Shown: positions 1 to 9,631, numbered from the stretch's first letter. The stretch: DNA of 33,757 nt from CAKOSP01 sp964404455 (GCA_964404455.1 CAYOJY010000001.1:1-33757), one strand, 5' to 3'. Translations and numbers: made by a program. The notes: generated from the letters alone by a model not told the origin.

Positions 1-60
1 TATTACCGTTAATAATGCTGCAGTTACTGCTATTATTCCATATATTTTTTTATTATTCAT
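1..60 (-). CDS. Start of a secreted or membrane-anchored protein, cut by the window edge
   Basis: Only the first 20 codons are present, reading MNNKKIYGIIAVTAALLTVI on the minus strand. Two lysines followed by a hydrophobic run look like the N-terminus of a signal peptide or lipoprotein signal. An AGAGG Shine-Dalgarno sequence lies at about 70-77 and a good sigma-A promoter further upstream, so the start is well supported. In many Bacillota a PrsA-type foldase gene lies near mfd and spoVT, which makes PrsA a possible identity. That is inference from position only; no mature domain is visible. Confidence 0.7.
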   Translation of the reverse strand, partial: MNNKKIYGIIAVTAALLTVI

Positions 61-86
61 AAACTTTTACCTCTTCTCTATTATAA

Positions 87-115
87 ATAATATCATTTTT
101 TTAGTTTTTTTTCAA
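87..115 (-). promoter_or_regulatory. Sigma-A promoter for the secreted-protein gene at the left edge
   Basis: On the minus strand, -35 TTGAAA (110-115) is separated by 17 bp from -10 TATTAT (87-92). The predicted start near position 80 leaves a leader of about 20 nt with an AGAGG ribosome site. The rest of 61-287 is AT-rich and I see no convincing spoVT terminator in it. Confidence 0.65.
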
Positions 116-287
116 TACTATTTATTTTTATATTAAATATTGAATTTTTAACGCTTTAATTTAGTTACACTTATTTTTAAGGTTTTCTTAAAAAAGATTG
201 ACATTAAAAAAATACAGAAATTAAGGCATTTTAAAACTCTAATTCCTTATAAAACAATAGAAACTAGAGCTTTTATTAAATATATTA

Positions 288-821
288 TTAATTTATATTT
301 ATTTTTTCAGCCAAAATTCTGGCAATAATTTTTAATAATTTTAAATCATCTTTACTTGGTATTGTTTCTTTTTTCATTATTATTAATCCCAAGCAATCAA
401 TATTGTTTATAATAGGCGTTATAACAAAATTACCAATAATAGAATCAAGCCCAAAATCAATTTTAGATTCACCGGAAGAAATAAAATTTTCTCTATTATC
501 AATATATTTAAGTAAATTATAATCTAATTCTTTATTAATTAAATTTTTATAATCTTCACTTATTGCTATTACTTTTTCCCGATCAGTAACAATTATGGTT
601 TCATTAGATGAACTAAATATTATATCTACTATCTTTTGACTTAAATCTGTTAAATTTTCCATTACTAAATATTTTTGTAAAATTATTTTATTTTCTTCAA
701 TAAATATTTCTAAATTTTCACCATCTCTTATACTTAACATTCTTCTAATTTCTTTTGGAATAACAATTCTTCCTAATTCATCTATTTTTCGGGTTACGCC
801 AGTACTTTTCAAAAAATTCAC
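288..821 (-). CDS. spoVT: Stage V sporulation protein T, AbrB-family regulator
   Basis: The 177-residue protein has an N-terminal AbrB/SpoVT swapped-hairpin DNA-binding domain (about residues 6-50, with GVTRKIDELGRIVIPKEIRR) and a C-terminal GAF-like domain (about 55-177). Length and layout match B. subtilis SpoVT (178 aa), a forespore regulator that tunes sigma-G genes. The start is a GTG at 819-821 with a purine-rich ribosome site just upstream. It follows mfd in the same direction after a 32-bp gap, the same pth-mfd-spoVT order as in Bacillus. AbrB-type regulators also occur in non-sporulating bacteria, but the GAF domain and the location favour true SpoVT. A bofA homologue lies 6 kb upstream in the same gene run. 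Confidence 0.92.
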   Translation of the reverse strand: MNFLKSTGVTRKIDELGRIVIPKEIRRMLSIRDGENLEIFIEENKIILQKYLVMENLTDLSQKIVDIIFSSSNETIIVTDREKVIAISEDYKNLINKELDYNLLKYIDNRENFISSGESKIDFGLDSIIGNFVITPIINNIDCLGLIIMKKETIPSKDDLKLLKIIARILAEKININ

Positions 822-853
822 TCCACTTCTTTTTTATTGTGGATTAATTCCTT

Positions 854-3800
854 CTAATTATGCATTTCTAATTCAATAGTTTCTAATAAAGTTACTAAAT
901 ATTTTATAAAATGTTCTTCTAAATTTTTAAAATATAAAACTATGATTATTTGACCATTAACATATTTAATATTAAACTTGGAATTAATTTGAAAAGCATT
1001 CATTAAAAGTTTATCACCTTTAATTTGATTACTTATTTCCTTCGAAATAATAATTTCTATACTTCTTTCTGTATGATGAACTTGAGTTATTTTTAATTTT
1101 TTAGATAATGATTCAAACCATTCTTCATACATATAATTTTTAATAGTATCATTGATTTTTCCAAAACGATCTTCTAATTCTTTTTGGACTTTATCAAAAG
1201 TTGTTTTAGAATTTACTTTATTAATCATTTGATGAATTTCGATTTTTATTTCGTCTTCTTTGACGTAGTCATCACTTATATGAGTAGCAATATTAATTAA
1301 ACTGGAAAAATCTTCTTCTTCGCTAGTGATATATTCACCTTTTTGTTTTTTTAGTTCATTCTCCATCATTTTTAAATATAAATTAATTCCAACAGAATCA
1401 ATAAAACCAGCTTGAGAAGATCCGAATATATCTCCAGCTCCCCGAATAGCTAAATCACGCATAGCAATTTTATAGCCACTTCCAAGTTCGGTAAAATCTT
1501 TAATAGCTTGCAATCTTTTTACTGCTGTTTCATTAAGTATTTTATTTTCATTATATAATAAATAAGCATAACCTATTTTATTACTTCTACCCACTCTACC
1601 GCGAATTTGATACAATTGAGATAAACCAAATTTATCCGCATCATAAACTAATAAAGTATTAACGTTAGGAATATCGATTCCATTTTCAATAATTGTTGTA
1701 CAAACTAAAATATCAAATTTATAATTTATAAAATCATTCATAATATTTTCTAAATCATTTTTATTCATTTGACCGTGAGCATAATTTATTTTAGCATCAG
1801 GAACTAGTTTTTTAATATAGTCTGTTTTTTTATCAATATCTTCAATTTTATTATACAAGATAAAGATTTGACCATCTCTAGATAATTCTTTATAAATAGC
1901 ATCTTTAATAATTAATTCATTTTCGGATATTACATAAGTTTGAATAGGATATCTATTAACTGGTGGCGTATCTATCACAGATAAGTCTCTTAAGCCCGAT
2001 AAAGCCATTTTTAAAGTTCTAGGAATGGGCGTCGCCGATAAAGTTAAAACATTAACGTCATTTTTTAATTGTTTAATTTTTTCTTTATGAGTTACCCCAA
2101 AGCGCTGTTCTTCATCTACAATTAGTAATCCTAAGTTTTTTGGGGTAATATCATTACTTAATATTCGATGAGTTCCAAATAAAATATCAATTTTTCCTTC
2201 TTTAAAGTTTTTTATTATTTCTTTACTTGTTTTAACTGATATAAAACGATTTAAAAGGCCAATTTCAATTGGCCAGTCTTTAAACCTTTCTAAAGCCAAT
2301 TTATATTGTTGATTAGATAATATCGTTGTTGGACATAAATACATTACTTGATAATTATTTAATACGGTATTAAACATAGAGCGAAACGCTACTTCAGTTT
2401 TACCAAAACCAACATCCCCACACAATAATCGATCCATTGGATAATTTTTATTTAAGTCTATTATAATATCGTCTATTGATTTTTTTTGATCGCGTGTTAA
2501 ATTATATTGAAAAGAATTTCCAAAGATTTCTTCTTCGGCAAAGTTTTTATATACTGGAGATGTAATTGCTAATCTTTCTTGATAAAGCATAATTAATTCT
2601 CTTGATATATCCTGAACTTTCTTTTCAACAAACCTTTTTGTTTTATTCCAATTATCTGAATTTAATCTATTGATTTTAGGTGAAGCCCCATCTTTATCGC
2701 TATATTTATAAATAATATTTATTTTTTCCACCGGAACATATATTTTGTCATTCCCGGCATACAAAATTTGAATAAAATCTTTGGCAACGTTATTCTTTTT
2801 TAATTTAACAATTCCATTATATATTCCAATACCATGATTTACATGAACAACATAATCCCCTATTTCTAATTGATTATAATTTTTAATTTTTTTACCGAAT
2901 TTAAATTTACTTTTATATTCTGTTTTAATTCGTTTAGTATTTTCGATATCTTCATCAGCTATTACAACAATTTTTTCTAAAATAAAACCATTATTTATTT
3001 TTTTCTTAACAATATTGGCATTTGGAAGTATTTCTTTAATTTTTCGTTTTTGATAATCATTGGCTAAATAAAAATACACCTGATAATTATTTTTTATATA
3101 ATCATTATAATCAATAACTAATTTATTGAAATCTTCATTATAATTAATTATTTCTTTATTAAAAAATACTAAATCATCTTCTTTATTTTCAATAGTATTA
3201 ATATATATTTTAAATGATGGCTCTAAAGATTCCAAATCAAACATTAATTTTTCGTTTTTGTTGTTATTTTGCTGATAATAAAAAATATCTTCTAATAATT
3301 TATTATAAGAAGCTCTTAATTGGGCGTAATCATAATAAACAACATTTTTATTATTCATATATTCTAAAATGGAATCATGATTATTTGTTTTTATCTCATT
3401 AACGGGATTAATTATAATTGTATTAATCTCATTAACCGTTAATTGAGTATTCTCATCATAATATTTTATCGAAACTATTTCATCGCCATCAAACTCAATT
3501 CTAATGGGTTTATTTTCATGAATAGGAAAAATATCAATAATCATTCCCCTTAATGCATATTCACCAGTTGATGAAGATAATGCTTCCCGAATATAGCCAT
3601 AATTATCTAAAGTTTCTAATAATTTTATTCTTTTAACTAATTCTCCTTTACTTAAAATTAATTCTTTTTTTTCTAAAACAGAAGGTAAAAACTTTAAGTA
3701 TCCCATTAAATTAGTGATGATAATATTATTTCCGGTTTTTAATGTTTTTAAAGTTTCTAATCTCGTATATTTTAATTCGGGTGATTCAGCAATTGATACT

Positions 3801-4024
3801 GATGTAAAAAAATCATCCATTGGAAATAATAATATTTTATCGGTATAAGTTTGAAGTTGGTTATATATTTTAGTAGCTTCATATAAGGAACTGGTTAAAA
3901 CTAAAATATCTTCATTTCTTTTTTCAAATAATTTTAGAATGTAAAAAATATTTAACTCTTTTGTTAAACCACTTATTTTTAACCCATCATCATATTTAAA
4001 ATATTTATCTAAAAATTCCATCAT
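854..4024 (-). CDS. mfd: Transcription-repair coupling factor Mfd
   Basis: Mfd is a DNA translocase that removes RNA polymerase stalled at lesions and recruits UvrA. The 1056-residue protein shows the UvrB-like N-terminal region, the RNA-polymerase interaction domain after YVVHVNHGIGIY, and superfamily-2 helicase motifs: Walker A LLCGDVGFGKTE, DEEQRFGVTHKEK (motif II), LSATPIPRTL (motif III) and GRVGRSNKIGYAYL (motif VI). It ends in the Mfd C-terminal domain. It is about 120 residues shorter than B. subtilis Mfd. The start is at 4024 or the next codon (4021), since two ATGs are adjacent. It begins 3 nt after pth and is probably translationally coupled to it. Confidence 0.97.
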   Translation of the reverse strand: MMEFLDKYFKYDDGLKISGLTKELNIFYILKLFEKRNEDILVLTSSLYEATKIYNQLQTYTDKILLFPMDDFFTSVSIAESPELKYTRLETLKTLKTGNNIIITNLMGYLKFLPSVLEKKELILSKGELVKRIKLLETLDNYGYIREALSSSTGEYALRGMIIDIFPIHENKPIRIEFDGDEIVSIKYYDENTQLTVNEINTIIINPVNEIKTNNHDSILEYMNNKNVVYYDYAQLRASYNKLLEDIFYYQQNNNKNEKLMFDLESLEPSFKIYINTIENKEDDLVFFNKEIINYNEDFNKLVIDYNDYIKNNYQVYFYLANDYQKRKIKEILPNANIVKKKINNGFILEKIVVIADEDIENTKRIKTEYKSKFKFGKKIKNYNQLEIGDYVVHVNHGIGIYNGIVKLKKNNVAKDFIQILYAGNDKIYVPVEKINIIYKYSDKDGASPKINRLNSDNWNKTKRFVEKKVQDISRELIMLYQERLAITSPVYKNFAEEEIFGNSFQYNLTRDQKKSIDDIIIDLNKNYPMDRLLCGDVGFGKTEVAFRSMFNTVLNNYQVMYLCPTTILSNQQYKLALERFKDWPIEIGLLNRFISVKTSKEIIKNFKEGKIDILFGTHRILSNDITPKNLGLLIVDEEQRFGVTHKEKIKQLKNDVNVLTLSATPIPRTLKMALSGLRDLSVIDTPPVNRYPIQTYVISENELIIKDAIYKELSRDGQIFILYNKIEDIDKKTDYIKKLVPDAKINYAHGQMNKNDLENIMNDFINYKFDILVCTTIIENGIDIPNVNTLLVYDADKFGLSQLYQIRGRVGRSNKIGYAYLLYNENKILNETAVKRLQAIKDFTELGSGYKIAMRDLAIRGAGDIFGSSQAGFIDSVGINLYLKMMENELKKQKGEYITSEEEDFSSLINIATHISDDYVKEDEIKIEIHQMINKVNSKTTFDKVQKELEDRFGKINDTIKNYMYEEWFESLSKKLKITQVHHTERSIEIIISKEISNQIKGDKLLMNAFQINSKFNIKYVNGQIIIVLYFKNLEEHFIKYLVTLLETIELEMHN

Positions 4025-4027
4025 TTA

Positions 4028-4570
4028 TTAACACTTATATTGATTAATAGTTTTTAAAAAGCCCTCTTTAATAAACATATCAATTATTTTATTATAATTA
4101 TTATTAAAAAGAATATCGGTTTCTTCCTCATTCATTTTTCCTAATACAAAATCAATACTATCTTTTTTTAATTCATTTAATATCCCGATTTTTAAACGAG
4201 CGAAAGATTTAGTATTAAGGGCTTCTTCAATAGATTTAATTCCATTATGACCACCTGATGAAGTATCTATTTTTAATTTATAGGTACCCATCATCATATC
4301 CAGGTCATCTTGAATAATTAAAATATCTTCAATTTTAATTTTAAAATAATCCATAAATGATTTAACTGATTTTCCTGATAAATTCATATAAGTAACTGGC
4401 TTAATAAAAATAACATCATTACCATCAATATTAGTTTTATAATAAAATGCTTGAAATTTTTCTTTCCAAGCCACATTACCTAAATATTTATCAATAACAA
4501 TAAAACCCACATTATGTCTAGTTTTATGATATTCTTTTCCCGGATTGCCTAAACCTACTATTAATTTCAC
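4028..4570 (-). CDS. pth: Peptidyl-tRNA hydrolase
   Basis: Pth frees tRNA from peptidyl-tRNA that drops off the ribosome. The 180-residue sequence has the family signature near the N-terminus: LGNPG with Asn9, and TRHNVGF with the catalytic His19. It also has QDDLDMMMG around residue 93 (the conserved Asp), and SSGGHNGIKSI. A GTG start at 4568-4570 follows an AGGAGG ribosome site. It lies between the trmN6-like gene and mfd, as in other Bacilli. Confidence 0.97.
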   Translation of the reverse strand: MKLIVGLGNPGKEYHKTRHNVGFIVIDKYLGNVAWKEKFQAFYYKTNIDGNDVIFIKPVTYMNLSGKSVKSFMDYFKIKIEDILIIQDDLDMMMGTYKLKIDTSSGGHNGIKSIEEALNTKSFARLKIGILNELKKDSIDFVLGKMNEEETDILFNNNYNKIIDMFIKEGFLKTINQYKC

Positions 4571-4590
4571 TTTTCCTCCTCATATTTTAA

Positions 4591-5301
4591 TTAAGACTCC
4601 TTAAATATGTTTTGGTAAGTCTTCATTCCCTTTATTTGTTTTATTTTAATTTTTAAACCACTTTTTGAATTCTTTACACATTTAATTAAAGCAATACTAA
4701 AATCAAAATCATTCTTAGTATCTATTAATATTATTTCTTTAACACGTATATTATAAATATTCGCTAAGTTAATTATATCATCAACTCGATTAACTCGATG
4801 GATTAAATGCAATTTACCATTTGTTTTCAATAAATCACTGGCTATTTTAAAAATATTTTCTAATTTTAAATGAACTTCATGTCTAGCAATTCGAAGCAGC
4901 TTATCTTCATTCATTACTTTAGAATCACTTATTTTAAAATATGGTGGATTGCAGCTTATTATATCTACACTTGATTTATCAATGTAAGAAAGAGCATTAT
5001 TAATATTATCGTTTATAATTTTTATTTTATTATCCAAATTATTATATTCAATTGATTTTTTAGCTAATTCGGCTATTTCTTCCTGGATTTCAAAGCCTAT
5101 TATTTGCTGATTAATTTTAGTAGATAATATTAAAGGAATAGGTGCATTCCCTGTACAAAAATCAATAATTACTTTATCTTTATTACTAATTTCAATAAAT
5201 TCTGCTAATAAAAGGGAGTCAAGAGAAAATTTAAAGCCCTTTTCATATTGAAAAATATAACGATTCGCATAATCGAACAAATCATTTTTTACTAAATTCA
5301 T
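4591..5301 (-). CDS. TrmN6/YabB-like N6-adenine methyltransferase
   Basis: The 236-residue class I SAM-dependent methyltransferase has DFCTGNAPIPLIL as the SAM-binding motif I (residues ~46-58) and the N6-adenine signature CNPPYFK (motif IV). The closest known group is the tRNA1(Val) adenine-37 N6-methyltransferase family (E. coli YfiC/TrmN6, B. subtilis YabB). Its ATG overlaps the ricT stop codon (ATGA), and the ricT-yabB order matches B. subtilis. The tRNA target is inferred from the family; rRNA or protein substrates cannot be excluded from sequence alone. Confidence 0.88.
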   Translation of the reverse strand: MNLVKNDLFDYANRYIFQYEKGFKFSLDSLLLAEFIEISNKDKVIIDFCTGNAPIPLILSTKINQQIIGFEIQEEIAELAKKSIEYNNLDNKIKIINDNINNALSYIDKSSVDIISCNPPYFKISDSKVMNEDKLLRIARHEVHLKLENIFKIASDLLKTNGKLHLIHRVNRVDDIINLANIYNIRVKEIILIDTKNDFDFSIALIKCVKNSKSGLKIKIKQIKGMKTYQNIFKES

Positions 5302-6077
5302 GGGATTATATTTTCAATCACTTCACCGTTAACATTAACTTTATATTTTCTTTCCAATATATTAATTGAATTAACTGTTCCCATTTGTTTATTAATTTCA
5401 ATTTTTTCGCCAACATCTGGTAAAAATTGTCTATTTTCTGAATAAATATCATCTTCATATGCCAAACAACATAATAAATGATTACAGCGACCATTTATTT
5501 TTGAAGGATTTAAAGCTAGGTTTTGATTTTTAGCCATGCTGATAGAAACTGATTCCATTTGGGTTAAAAACCTAGCACAGCATAATTTTTGACCACAAAC
5601 GCCCACTCCGCCAACTTCTCTTGCTTTATCCCTAGCGCCTATTTGCCGCAATTCAATTCTCGTTTTATAAATACTAGCTAATTTTTTAGCTAATTCACGA
5701 AAATCAATTCGATCATCAGCATAAAAGTTAAAAAGCAACTGACTACGATTAAAAGTATAAGAAGCATTAATTAAAGTCATGGCTAAGTTTAATTCTTTTA
5801 CTAATTCTTTACATTTTTTTAAAGCCTTATCAGCATCTTTTAAATTATTTAAATATTTATTATAATCTTCTTTGGTTGAGATTCGAATAATATTTTTAAA
5901 ATTCGTTAATTTATTTATTTTGTTTTCATCATGAACTTCAGCAATGACTTTCCCAAATTGTTCCCCTTTTTCAGTTTCAACTATTACTGTGACATTAATT
6001 GGACATTCAAAATCTGACCCAAAATAATAAACTTTGCTTCCGCTATTAAAAGAGACACTATATATTTTCTTTATCAT
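5298..6077 (-). CDS. ricT: RicT/YaaT, PSP1-domain regulator of RNase Y
   Basis: The PSP1-domain protein carries the characteristic cysteine clusters VCGQKLCCARF and CNHLLCCLAYE, which in B. subtilis RicT help ligate Fe-S clusters in the RicA-RicF-RicT complex. That complex steers RNase Y cleavage and affects competence, sporulation and biofilm formation. I chose the ATG at 6075-6077 (259 aa) because GGGTGA lies just upstream; a GTG nine bases earlier (6086) is also open. The gene starts inside the end of holB, as in Bacillus. The same gene run carries comK, spoVT and bofA homologues, processes that RicT influences in Bacillus. Confidence 0.93.
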   Translation of the reverse strand: MIKKIYSVSFNSGSKVYYFGSDFECPINVTVIVETEKGEQFGKVIAEVHDENKINKLTNFKNIIRISTKEDYNKYLNNLKDADKALKKCKELVKELNLAMTLINASYTFNRSQLLFNFYADDRIDFRELAKKLASIYKTRIELRQIGARDKAREVGGVGVCGQKLCCARFLTQMESVSISMAKNQNLALNPSKINGRCNHLLCCLAYEDDIYSENRQFLPDVGEKIEINKQMGTVNSINILERKYKVNVNGEVIENIIP

Positions 6078-6942
6078 TAATTTCACCCATTTCGATAATA
6101 AATCGATCTAAAAATAAATCTAGATTTACATTATAACTTAAAGCATTTAATAGATTTAAAATTATTTCTTTTTTTTGCTTTAAAGCGTTAATTGAATTTA
6201 AAGAAATAAAATTAAAATCTGCATATTTATTTTCCCAATTTATTTTTAATGCTTTGGAAAAATATTCACTATATATTTCAAAAATTATATTAAATAAAAT
6301 TTCAATTGTCTTTATTTCTTTAAATTGATTATTCAATATAATTTTATTATACATAATACCATCATTTTTTTCTACTTCTATTTTAAATAAATATTCTTTT
6401 AAAACGTTTAAATATTCTTGATAAGTTGCCTCATCTATTCCAAATTTATCATATTCCGCTAATTCCTTGTAGTTTATAATTAAAATTTGCGCCCGACTTT
6501 TTATGGTAGATATTATATTTTCCTTATTATTTGTAATAAAAAATCCGTAACAATTATCAAACGGCTCTTCAATAAATTTTAACATAGTATTAGAAGAAGA
6601 TGAATTTAATTTTTCTGCCGACTTTATTATATATATATTATTTTTAGTTAAATAAGGCATTGAAGAACATTTTCTTTTTAATTCTATTATCTGTTCTTTC
6701 TTAATATTTTTACCGTTTGGTTCCACAATAATTAAATTCGGTATTTCAAAATTATTTATTTGATGACACACAGAACAATTATCACAATAATCATATTTTT
6801 TTTCGGGACAAGAAAGTGCTTTTATTAACGGGATTAAATCATTAATGCAAAAATTTTGATTGTTAGTTTCAATCAAATGAACATGAGATAATTTCTGCTT
6901 TTGATAAATTGCTATTAATTTTGCTACTTTCTTACTTCCCAT
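6058..6942 (-). CDS. holB: DNA polymerase III delta-prime subunit
   Basis: The 294-residue clamp-loader subunit sits between bofA/recR and ricT, the usual holB position. It has a four-cysteine zinc-binding cluster (CPEKKYDYCDNCSVC), followed by sensor-like LKFIEEP and the SRA sequence (TIKSRAQILII), the SRC equivalent. The P-loop region found in DnaX is absent here: residues 17-29 lack GxxGxGK, as expected for a delta-prime subunit that does not bind ATP productively. AGGAG lies 5 bases before the ATG. No tmk gene precedes it, unlike in B. subtilis. Confidence 0.9.
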   Translation of the reverse strand: MGSKKVAKLIAIYQKQKLSHVHLIETNNQNFCINDLIPLIKALSCPEKKYDYCDNCSVCHQINNFEIPNLIIVEPNGKNIKKEQIIELKRKCSSMPYLTKNNIYIIKSAEKLNSSSSNTMLKFIEEPFDNCYGFFITNNKENIISTIKSRAQILIINYKELAEYDKFGIDEATYQEYLNVLKEYLFKIEVEKNDGIMYNKIILNNQFKEIKTIEILFNIIFEIYSEYFSKALKINWENKYADFNFISLNSINALKQKKEIILNLLNALSYNVNLDLFLDRFIIEMGEINDKENI

Positions 6943-6953
6943 AAATCTCCTAT

Positions 6954-7142
6954 TTATTTTATAAAAAATAAAATAATTATTAATGATAATAAGCCTGGCG
7001 GACCTAAAAGTGTTGTAATTATAATTGTAAATACATTTATTGGAATAAATAAATTAACATTTGATAAAATTAAATTTAAAGTGTAAATTAAAATAAAAGA
7101 TAAAATTAAATTTTTGAACAACTTTAATATTGTTTTTTTCAT
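6954..7142 (-). CDS. bofA: BofA-family small membrane protein
   Basis: This is a 62-residue, almost wholly hydrophobic protein with two predicted membrane segments. Its C-terminal half (FIPINVFTIIITTLLGPPG, then an Leu/Ile run) matches the BofA family pattern of 'INPxTxxxxGxLGxPGxxLLxxL'. BofA in B. subtilis inhibits the SpoIVFB protease that activates sigma-K in the mother cell. The recR-bofA position matches Bacillus (recR-yaaL-bofA), with yaaL missing here. Start choice is uncertain: ATG at 7142 follows AAGTGA, and two in-frame starts lie 6 and 9 bases upstream. Confidence 0.75.
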   Translation of the reverse strand: MKKTILKLFKNLILSFILIYTLNLILSNVNLFIPINVFTIIITTLLGPPGLLSLIIILFFIK

Positions 7143-7180
7143 AATCATCACTTAATTAATTATATGAGTTGTCCACGTTT

Positions 7181-7777
7181 TTATTCAGATATTTTTTTTC
7201 GATCCTCTAAAGCCTTATCTAACGTAATTAAATCCAAGTAATCAATTTCTGCTCCCACGGGTAAACCATATGATAAGCGCGAAATGGTTACATTCTTTTT
7301 TTCAAATATTTTTTTAATATAGAGGGTTGTGGTTTCCCCTTCAATTGATGATTTTAATGCTAAAATTAATTCCGGATTATCTAATTGTTTTACTCTTTTT
7401 AATAATGAGGCAATATTAATATTTTCTGGCGAAATATCATTAATTGGACTAATTAAACCATTTAAAACGTGATAAACCCCATTATAATTACCAGCTTTTT
7501 CAAAAGCAAAAACACTTTTATAATCTTCAATAACACATATTGAATTTTTATTTCTTAAATCGTTATTACATATATTACATAACTCATGCTCTGTTAAATG
7601 ACCACATACCTGACATGCTTTTAATTTTTCTTTAGCGAGTTTTAAAATATTAGCAAAATCAGTAATTTCTTCTTCTTTAAAATCTAATGTGGCTAGAGCT
7701 AATCTTTCAGCACTTTTTTCACCTATTCCTGGTAATTTTTTATAAAAACTAATCAATTTTTGCAATAATTCCGGCAT
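7181..7777 (-). CDS. recR: Recombination mediator protein RecR
   Basis: The 198-residue protein contains a helix-hairpin-helix (KLPGIGEKSAERLA, ~14-27), a C4 zinc finger (CQVCGHLTEHELCNIC, ~55-70) and a Toprim domain starting ICVIEDYKSVFAFE (~80-93). RecR works with RecO and RecF in gap repair and RecA loading. It begins one base after the ybaB stop codon, so coupling is likely. The dnaX-ybaB-recR order is one of the most conserved in bacteria. Confidence 0.97.
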   Translation of the reverse strand: MPELLQKLISFYKKLPGIGEKSAERLALATLDFKEEEITDFANILKLAKEKLKACQVCGHLTEHELCNICNNDLRNKNSICVIEDYKSVFAFEKAGNYNGVYHVLNGLISPINDISPENINIASLLKRVKQLDNPELILALKSSIEGETTTLYIKKIFEKKNVTISRLSYGLPVGAEIDYLDLITLDKALEDRKKISE

Positions 7778-7778
7778 A

Positions 7779-8072
7779 CTAGAACAATCCGTTCATTTTA
7801 GAATAATTACCCATTTTTGATTCGGTTTCTTTTTCTAATTTACTATGTGCATCATTAAAGGCAATTTTTATCATGTCTTCAAAAACTTCCATATCTTCAG
7901 CATCAATTTTAGATGTTTTTAATTTAATACTTTGCAATGTATTATCGCCTTTAAGTACTAAGTCAACCCACTCAGATGTTCCCAAAAATTCCATATTAGC
8001 AATTTCTTCTTGCTTTTTAGCAATATCTCTTTGCATTTTTTGAGCTTGAGCCATCATACTTTGTAAATTCAT
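7779..8072 (-). CDS. YbaB/EbfC-family nucleoid-associated protein
   Basis: The 97-residue protein begins MNLQSMMAQAQKMQRDIAKK and has the alpha-beta-alpha composition of the YbaB/EbfC DNA-binding dimer family (YaaK in B. subtilis). It lies between dnaX (6 nt upstream) and recR (1 nt downstream), the standard context. A TAGGAT ribosome site precedes the ATG. The family binds DNA broadly; its exact role is unsettled. Confidence 0.94.
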   Translation of the reverse strand: MNLQSMMAQAQKMQRDIAKKQEEIANMEFLGTSEWVDLVLKGDNTLQSIKLKTSKIDAEDMEVFEDMIKIAFNDAHSKLEKETESKMGNYSKMNGLF

Positions 8073-8078
8073 TTTATC

Positions 8079-9611
8079 CTACCTTTCTTCTATTTTTTCT
8101 TTGGAAAAAATATTATCAGCAATGTCATTTAATTCATTACATTCAACTTCAATTTCTTCTATTAAATTATATTTTTCCCCACACTTTATTTTTTTAAGAT
8201 ATTCATTAGTTTCTTTTTTCCAATCGTTTTTTGAAATAAAAACAAAATTTAAAGAAGTATTATTTATTTTATTGAATAAATCAGCTATTTTATTATTCAT
8301 TTTATTTAATTCATCAATATTATATTTTAATTCTACCATAATTAAAATTATTTTTTTAGACGCTAATACTACTTCTGAATCAAAAATCAATCCTTTAATT
8401 TTATTATCCACGTCTTTAATAAACTCTTCCCAACTTTTAGACTGAAGTTTTTTTTCTTCTTTCGTTGCTTCTGCAAAACAGTTGTTTATCCGAATTTCTC
8501 TTAAACTTCTTATATCATCCTTTTCATGCTCTTTTTTCCTCAAGTTTTTACTAATTAAATCTTCTTTCGGTTGGGTTTCAAAATTATCTTTTTTTATGTA
8601 ATTTAACAAAACCACACTTAACATATTGTAAGCATTAACATTAACATTTATTTTATTCATACAATCGGTTAAATCAAAAATCATATTTTTATATTCGCTT
8701 ATAGCAAATTTGCTTTTGCTATTGTCTAATAAGATATCTCTAACTTTTTTAGCAATTACATCTATCATATTTTTAATAATAAGCTTATAATCAATATTCA
8801 TTTCATTTAATTCATTAAATTTTTTTATTAATTTAACAGTTTCGTTATTTTCTAATAAATTTAAAATTTCTTCAACATTTTTAGAGGATATATTTCCTAC
8901 AGAAAGTGTGACATCATTTAAAGTAATTTCTTTTTCATCTTTAGATAATTGATCTAATAAGCTTAAGGCATCTCTAAGCCCTCCATCAGCTAAATAAGCA
9001 ATTTCATTAATTGCCTCCGACGTTATTTTTATATTTTCCTTCTGGCATATATTAGTTAATTGTTTTTCAATATCTTCGATTTTTATTTTTTTAAAATCAA
9101 ATCTTTGGCAACGCGATAAAATAGTTATAGGAACACTCTCAATGTTTGTTGTGGCCAAAATAAATATTACATGACTGGGAGGCTCCTCTAACGTTAATAA
9201 TAAAGCATTAAAGGCACTTTGACTTAACATATGAACTTCATCAATAATATAAACTTTATATTTAAGTAAATTTGGTAACAATTTAATATTATTAATTATT
9301 TCTCTTATTTCATTAACTCCATTATTAGAAGCAGCATCAATTTCAATAATATCGTTGTTATCAAAGCCATTTAAACAGTTTATACATTTTTCACAAGCCA
9401 AACCAGCTTTTTGATTCAAACAATTTACAGCTCGAGCAAATATCTTAGCACTACTAGTTTTTCCTGTACCTCTAGATCCTGAAAATATATATGCATGTGA
9501 TATCTTATTATGTTTTATACTGTTTTTTAATATTTTTACAACATTTTCTTGCCCGACTATACTATCAAAAGAATCCGGTCTATATTTTCTGTAAAGTACT
9601 TTATATTTCAT
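8079..9611 (-). CDS. dnaX: DNA polymerase III gamma/tau subunit
   Basis: DnaX is the ATPase of the sliding-clamp loader. The 510-residue protein has Walker A GSRGTGKT (~45-52), a C4 zinc module (CLNQKAGLACEKCINC), DEVHML (Walker B region), LATTNIESVP and the SRCQRFDF sensor motif. The C-terminal third is lysine-rich and variable, the tau-specific part. GGAGG precedes the ATG by 5 nt. An extended -10 promoter lies between tadA and this gene, so dnaX can be expressed independently of the SRP RNA-tadA unit. Confidence 0.97.
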   Translation of the reverse strand: MKYKVLYRKYRPDSFDSIVGQENVVKILKNSIKHNKISHAYIFSGSRGTGKTSSAKIFARAVNCLNQKAGLACEKCINCLNGFDNNDIIEIDAASNNGVNEIREIINNIKLLPNLLKYKVYIIDEVHMLSQSAFNALLLTLEEPPSHVIFILATTNIESVPITILSRCQRFDFKKIKIEDIEKQLTNICQKENIKITSEAINEIAYLADGGLRDALSLLDQLSKDEKEITLNDVTLSVGNISSKNVEEILNLLENNETVKLIKKFNELNEMNIDYKLIIKNMIDVIAKKVRDILLDNSKSKFAISEYKNMIFDLTDCMNKINVNVNAYNMLSVVLLNYIKKDNFETQPKEDLISKNLRKKEHEKDDIRSLREIRINNCFAEATKEEKKLQSKSWEEFIKDVDNKIKGLIFDSEVVLASKKIILIMVELKYNIDELNKMNNKIADLFNKINNTSLNFVFISKNDWKKETNEYLKKIKCGEKYNLIEEIEVECNELNDIADNIFSKEKIEER

Positions 9612-9631
9612 AATTCCTCCGACCTTTAATT

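Noticed and set aside
4531..4550. TTTCCCGG in pth as an NBS half-site
   Set aside because: It encodes the invariant GNPGK motif and is not palindromic.
8101..8445. 114-codon antisense frame over dnaX
   Set aside because: It is a shadow of the lysine-rich dnaX tail; no start signals.
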